Shown: positions 59,401 to 64,000 of the stretch, piece by piece
How the letters are laid out: every line of letters starts with the position of its first letter
How positions within the stretch are numbered: the stretch's first letter is position 1
DNA from: Trachythela sp. YZ-2020
Taxonomy: Eukaryota > Cnidaria > Anthozoa > Malacalcyonacea > Clavulariidae
DNA: 64,000 nt
Direction of reading: 5' to 3'
NCBI GenBank assembly: GCA_016169945.1
Contig: JADLSH010000373.1
Coordinates: 1,054,001-1,118,000, forward strand
Program-made: the position numbers and the translations under genes
The notes under the pieces: generated by a model
Seen by the model: the letters and a program-made list of their open reading frames with translations, nothing else
Told to the model about the DNA's origin: nothing
Database searches by the model: none

Positions 59401-62400
59401 ACACTCATATATCCTAAGTTATTCGAATTGATAATGCACTAGTACATAGCAAGTTCTGTTTTATATCCTATAAATGCTTTTAAACTCTAGTTATATGCTT
59501 ATTATAAACGCTGTATATAACGGTGTAAACTAAGACATGGTGATTTCGACCAAGATTTAGCAGGCCTGTAATGCAAATTACTTCAGTTTCCCGTCAGTAA
59601 TGTCGGTAAAAATGCTTAAAATTGACTTTAAATTAGAGTGGCTTACACTGCAAGATGATAATTGTCAAATAAGGACAGATCATATATTCTATGTACGATA
59701 TTGGCAATAGTTATCCTGCACGCTCATTTCCTTGACAGTAGAATTGTTACGCGCGCTATTAATTGCAACAGTCAATTTCGCGTATTATATGTTTATGCAA
59801 CACTTAAGAGATAAATAATCGCACAATTCCTTTTAAATCTTTACAACACGGTCTGTTTTATAACAATCTAATGCTTAGCAGAGTAATTCAGACGTTAAAT
59901 CGTCAATATAACCCAACATATTCTCGCTATTTCAAGGTCCGTTCTCAGACAATCCTGGACACAACTTGTTAATAAAATTCCAAGGTACGTCTGTCGAAGT
60001 ATAAATTGTACTATAATTTCTGTATTTGACCTTGGATATCCCCCCTTCCCCCTAGACAATGTTGTTATGTTGCGTTTTAAGTCTGGGGATAATAATAGCA
60101 ACATTGGTTGGGGGAAAGGGAGCGAAAGCCTAATGAAATTAGTCGAATGTGTGTTCCGGAAAATTTAAGCAATTTTATCAACTGTTATGTCCACGATTGT
60201 CTGTGATACATTGCAGTTTTCAGTGACACGCAATCAGTTACCGATAATCGTAAGGTCCATTTTAGACATTTGTTTAAGGACATACCACTAAGCTTTCAAA
60301 TGATGCTAACCTTTCAGTTTTGAACCATTTTTAATGGTTAAGCAAAACAATGCTGATAAAGACTATATATGTGAATTTGACAAAATATTGCTCGAGAGCG
60401 TCTTAGTGCAAGTACATGCATATGCATGCAGTACGTAAACCTAAAGGTTAAAAATACTTTGTAAGAAATGTATCAGGAGAATTTAATATCTGTGTTTTGC
60501 CGTTAATTGGGATGCTTTGTAAATATAAAGTGGACATAAATCGCATTTTGGGGCGAATAAGACCTACTGGTATCCAGTGGCGCCGAACGGTTAACCACAG
60601 TTAACTCACGGTTAACCATGAACAATAATGAGAAATTGTGACTTTGTGGCGATAAATGTGCCTGCATTTTAGCATATTGTGCTGTTTCTAAACATAGTCT
60701 TAGCCATCGAAAAGAATCAAGCGTTCACAACTATGAATTGTTCAAAACGACGACGGTTAACCACGGTTAACCACTGTAATTTAGATATACTAAAGACTCA
60801 ATTATATATACAAAATAGTGGTTAACCGTTGGAATACGCCAATGGTAACAGTAATTGCTCTAAAACGTTTCTTAAGGGTTCCTTGATATCTAATAAAATA
60901 ATCAAGTCCCAACAGGGATAAATTTATAACATTGCTTTAAATATAATTAAGATTTAGCTATGGTTAACCGTGCGGTTAACCGTCGAGTTATTATCCATTG
61001 AGTCTCAATCAAGTGCGCATCATATTACATTCGACTTTTGCTACGGATATATGTTCGCACACACTCATATATCTAAGTTATTCGAATTGATAATGCACTA
61101 GTACATAGCAAGTTCTGTTTTATATCCTATAAATGCTTTTAAACTCTAGTTATATGCTTATTATAAACGCTGTATATAACGGTGTAAACTAAGACATGGT
61201 GATTTCGACCAAGATTTAGCAGGCCTGTAATGCAAATTACTTCAGTTTCCCGTCAGTAATGTCGGTAAAAATGCTTAAAATTGACTTTAAATTAGAGTGG
61301 CTTACACTGCAAGATGATAATTGTCAAATAAGGACAGATCATACATTCTATGTACGATATTGGCAATAGTTATCCTGCACGCTCATTACCTTGACAGTAG
61401 AATTGTTACGCGCGCTATTAATTGCAACAGTCAATTTCGCGTATTATATGTTTATGCAACACTTAAGAGATAAATAATCGCACAATTCCTTTTAAATCTT
61501 TAAAACACGGTCTGTTTTATAACAATCTAATGCTTAGCAGAGTAATTCAGACGTTAAATCGTCAATATAACCCAACATATTCTCGCTATTTCAAGGTCCG
61601 TTCTCAGACAATCCTGGACACAACTTGTTAATAAAATTCCAAGGTACGTCTGTCGAAGTATAAATTGTACTATAATTTCTGTATTTGACCTTGGATATCC
61701 CCCCTTCCCCCTAGACAATGTTGTTATGTTGCGTTTTAAGTCTGGGGATAATAATAGCAACATTGGTTGGGGGAAAGGGGGGCGAAAGCCTAATGAAATT
61801 AGTCGAATGTGTGTTCCGGAAAATTTAAGCAATTTTATCAACTGTTATGTCCACGATTGTCTGTGATACATTGCAGTTTTCGAAGTGACACGCAATCAGT
61901 TACCGATAATCGTAAGGTCCATTTTAGACATTTGTTTAAGGACATACCACTAAGCTTTCAAATGATGCTAACCTTTCAGTTTTTGAACCATTTTTAATGG
62001 TTAAGCAAAGGCAATGCTGATAAAGACTATATATGTGAATTTGACAAAATATTGCTCGAGAGCGTCTTAGTGCAAGTACATGCATATGCATGCAGTACGT
62101 AAACCTAAAGGTTAAAAATACTTTGTAAGAAATGTATCAGGAGAATTTAATATCTGTGTTTTGCCGTTAATTGGGATGCTTTGTAAATATAAAGTGGACA
62201 TAAATCGCATTTTGGGGCGAATAAGACCTACTGGTATCCAGTGGCGCCGAACGGTTAACCACAGTTAACTCACGGTTAACCATGAACAATAATGAGAAAT
62301 TGTGACTTTGTGGCGATAAATGTGCCTGCATTTTAGCATATTGTGCTGTTTCTAAACATAGTCTTAGCCATCGAAAAGAATCAAGCGTTCACAACTATGA

Positions 62401-64000
62401 ATTGTTCAAAACGACGACGGTTAACCACGGTTAACCACTGTAATTTAGATATACTAAAGACTCAATTATATATACAAAATAGTGGTTAACCGTTGGAATA
62501 CGCCAATGGTAACAGTAATTGCTCCTAAAACGTTTCTTAAGGGTTCCTTTATATCTAATAAAATAATCAAGTCCCAAAGGGATAAATTTATAACATTGCT
62601 TTAAATATAATTAAGATTTAGCTATGATTAACCGTGCGGTTAACCGTCGAGTTATTATCCATTGAGTCTCAATCAAGTGCGCATCATATTACATTCGACT
62701 TTTGCTACGGATATATGTTCGCACACACTCATATATCCTAAGTTATTCGAATTGATAATGCACTAGTACATAGCAAGTTCTGTTTTATATCCTATAAATG
62801 CTTTTAAACTCTAGTTATATGCTTATTATAAACGCTGTATATAACGGTGTAAACTAAGACATGGTGATTTCGACCAAGATTTAACAGGCCTGTAATGCAA
62901 ATTACTTCAGTTTCCCGTCAGTAATGTCGGTAAAAATGCTTAAAATTGACTTTAAATTAGAGTGGCTTACACTGCAAGATGATAATTGTCAAATAAGGAC
63001 AGATCATACATTCTATGTACGATATTGGCAATAGTTATCCTGCACGCTCATTACCTTGACAGTAGAATTGTTACGCGCGCTATTAATTGCAACAGTCAAT
63101 TTCGCGTATTATATGTTTATGCAACACTTAAGAGATAAATAATCGCACAATTCCTTTTAAATCTTTAAAACACGGTCTGTTTTATAACAATCTAATGCTT
63201 AGCAGAGTAATTCAGACGTTAAATCGTCAATATAACCCAACATATTCTCGCTATTTCAAGGTCCGTTCTCAGACAATCCTGGACACAACTTGTTAATAAA
63301 ATTCCAAGTACGTCTGTCGAAGTATAAATTGTACTATAATTTCTGTATTTGACCTTGGATATCCCCTAGACAATGTTGTTATGTTGCGTTTTAAGTCTGG
63401 GGATAATAATAGCAACATTGGTTGGGGAAAGGGGCGAAAGCCTAATGAAATTAGTCGAATGTGTGTTCCGGAAAATTTAAGCAATTTTATCAACTGTTAT
63501 GTCCACGATTGTCTGTGATACATTGCAGTTTTCGAAGTGACACGCAATCAGTTACCGATAATCGTAAGGTCCATTTTAGACATTTGTTTAAGGACAGACC
63601 ACTAAGCTTTCAAATGATGCTAACCTTTCAGTTTTTGAACCATTTTTAATGGTTAAGCAAAGGCAATGCTGATAAAGACTATATATGTGAATTTGACAAA
63701 ATATTGCTCAAGAGCGTCTTAGTGCAAGTACATGCATATGCAGTACGTAAACCTAAAGGTTAAAAATACTTTGTAAGAAATGTATCAGGAGAATTTAATA
63801 TCTGTGTTTTGCCGTTAATTGGGATGCTTTGTAAATATAAAGTGGACATAAATCGCATTTTGGGGCGAATAAGACCTACTGGTATCCAGTGGCGCCGAAC
63901 GGTTAACCACAGTTAACTCACGGTTAACCATGAACAATAATGAGAAATTGTGACTTTGTGGCGATAAATGTGCCTGCATTTTAGCATATTGTGCTGTTTC
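53267..64000. repeat. Tandem array of a ~1.67-kb unit
   Basis: The word acaatcctggacac marks unit starts at 53267, 54940, 56612, 58286, 59949, 61608 and 63273, giving periods of 1673, 1672, 1674, 1663, 1659 and 1665 bases: six full units plus 728 bases of a seventh that leaves the window. Units differ by only a few substitutions and small indels. Short frames in both strands recur in the units (e.g. a minus frame of 95 codons) but are broken in several copies, so I do not call them genes. The size and similarity suggest a young satellite-like or segmental tandem amplification. Confidence 0.95.
53905..54320. promoter_or_regulatory. Cluster of GGTTAACC palindromes (example: unit 1)
   Basis: Eight GGTTAACC sites and one lone GTTAAC lie in four groups within about 400 bases: near 53909-53938, 54074-54092, 54141-54160 and 54293-54312. 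Paired sites within a group are two to four bases apart, except in the first group where the lone GTTAAC lies between them. The same cluster recurs in every unit (units 4-6 have lost one site). Repeated identical palindromes suggest binding sites for a dimeric DNA-binding protein; no known factor is assigned. Confidence 0.6.

Noticed and set aside
53469..63649. Repeated small frames (62 and 95 codons) in every 1.67-kb unit
   Set aside because: Their lengths follow the tandem unit; indels in poly-C and other places break the minus frame in several units without sign of selection.

Overview
This window looks like a piece of an animal nuclear genome made almost entirely of transposable elements and repeats. 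I found no gene that I can confidently assign to the host. Introns with GT/AG borders, CR1-like retroelements with microsatellite tails, IS3-like and Kolobok DNA transposons, captured RecQ exons and many foldback/MITE elements together suggest an invertebrate, most likely a cnidarian (coral, anemone or hydrozoan); a sponge or another marine invertebrate is not excluded. There are no bacterial features, tRNA or rRNA genes that I can recognise.

Layout. 1-1424 is a large foldback palindrome whose outer half runs off the left edge. 2.0-2.9 kb holds fragments related to it and a small protease-like fragment. 4.9-9.2 kb is a decayed CR1/L2-like non-LTR retrotransposon on the minus strand. Its first coding part is displaced to 15.6-15.8 kb because a 6.4-kb IS3EU-type DNA transposon (9180-15571, perfect 6-bp target duplication CCAATT) jumped into it. 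15895-20125 is a four-level nest: a hAT-like foldback holds a second foldback, which holds an element carrying captured RecQ and zinc-finger exons, which holds a MITE. 20445-28382 is a second IS3EU-type element, with its right tip missing.

From 29.44 to 52.45 kb lies an array of a diverged ~400-bp repeat, plus-oriented on the left and minus-oriented on the right, so that the whole region forms a giant inverted repeat. Four later insertions split it: a CR1-like element (31.4-33.7 kb), CR1 fragments (33.8-35.3 kb), a complete 7.1-kb Kolobok transposon (38627-45732, TTAA target duplication) and a Ty3/gypsy LTR retrotransposon (46370-51894, identical 144-bp LTRs). The right end (53267-64000) is a tandem array of a ~1.67-kb unit, six full copies plus one partial, each with several GGTTAACC palindromes.

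The main discovery candidates are the two families of two-gene DNA transposons. Both IS3EU elements pair a DDE transposase with a convergent gene for a zinc-ribbon/HECT ubiquitin-ligase-like protein, and both have minisatellite arrays just upstream of the two genes. The Kolobok element pairs a nine-exon THAP transposase, with an open frame of about 896 codons across all splice sites, with a convergent three-exon gene whose product resembles the cysteine-rich intracellular domain of P2X7. Two unrelated transposon superfamilies thus share one design: transposase plus a convergent gene of cellular type. Precise target duplications at most insertions allow the order of events to be read directly.
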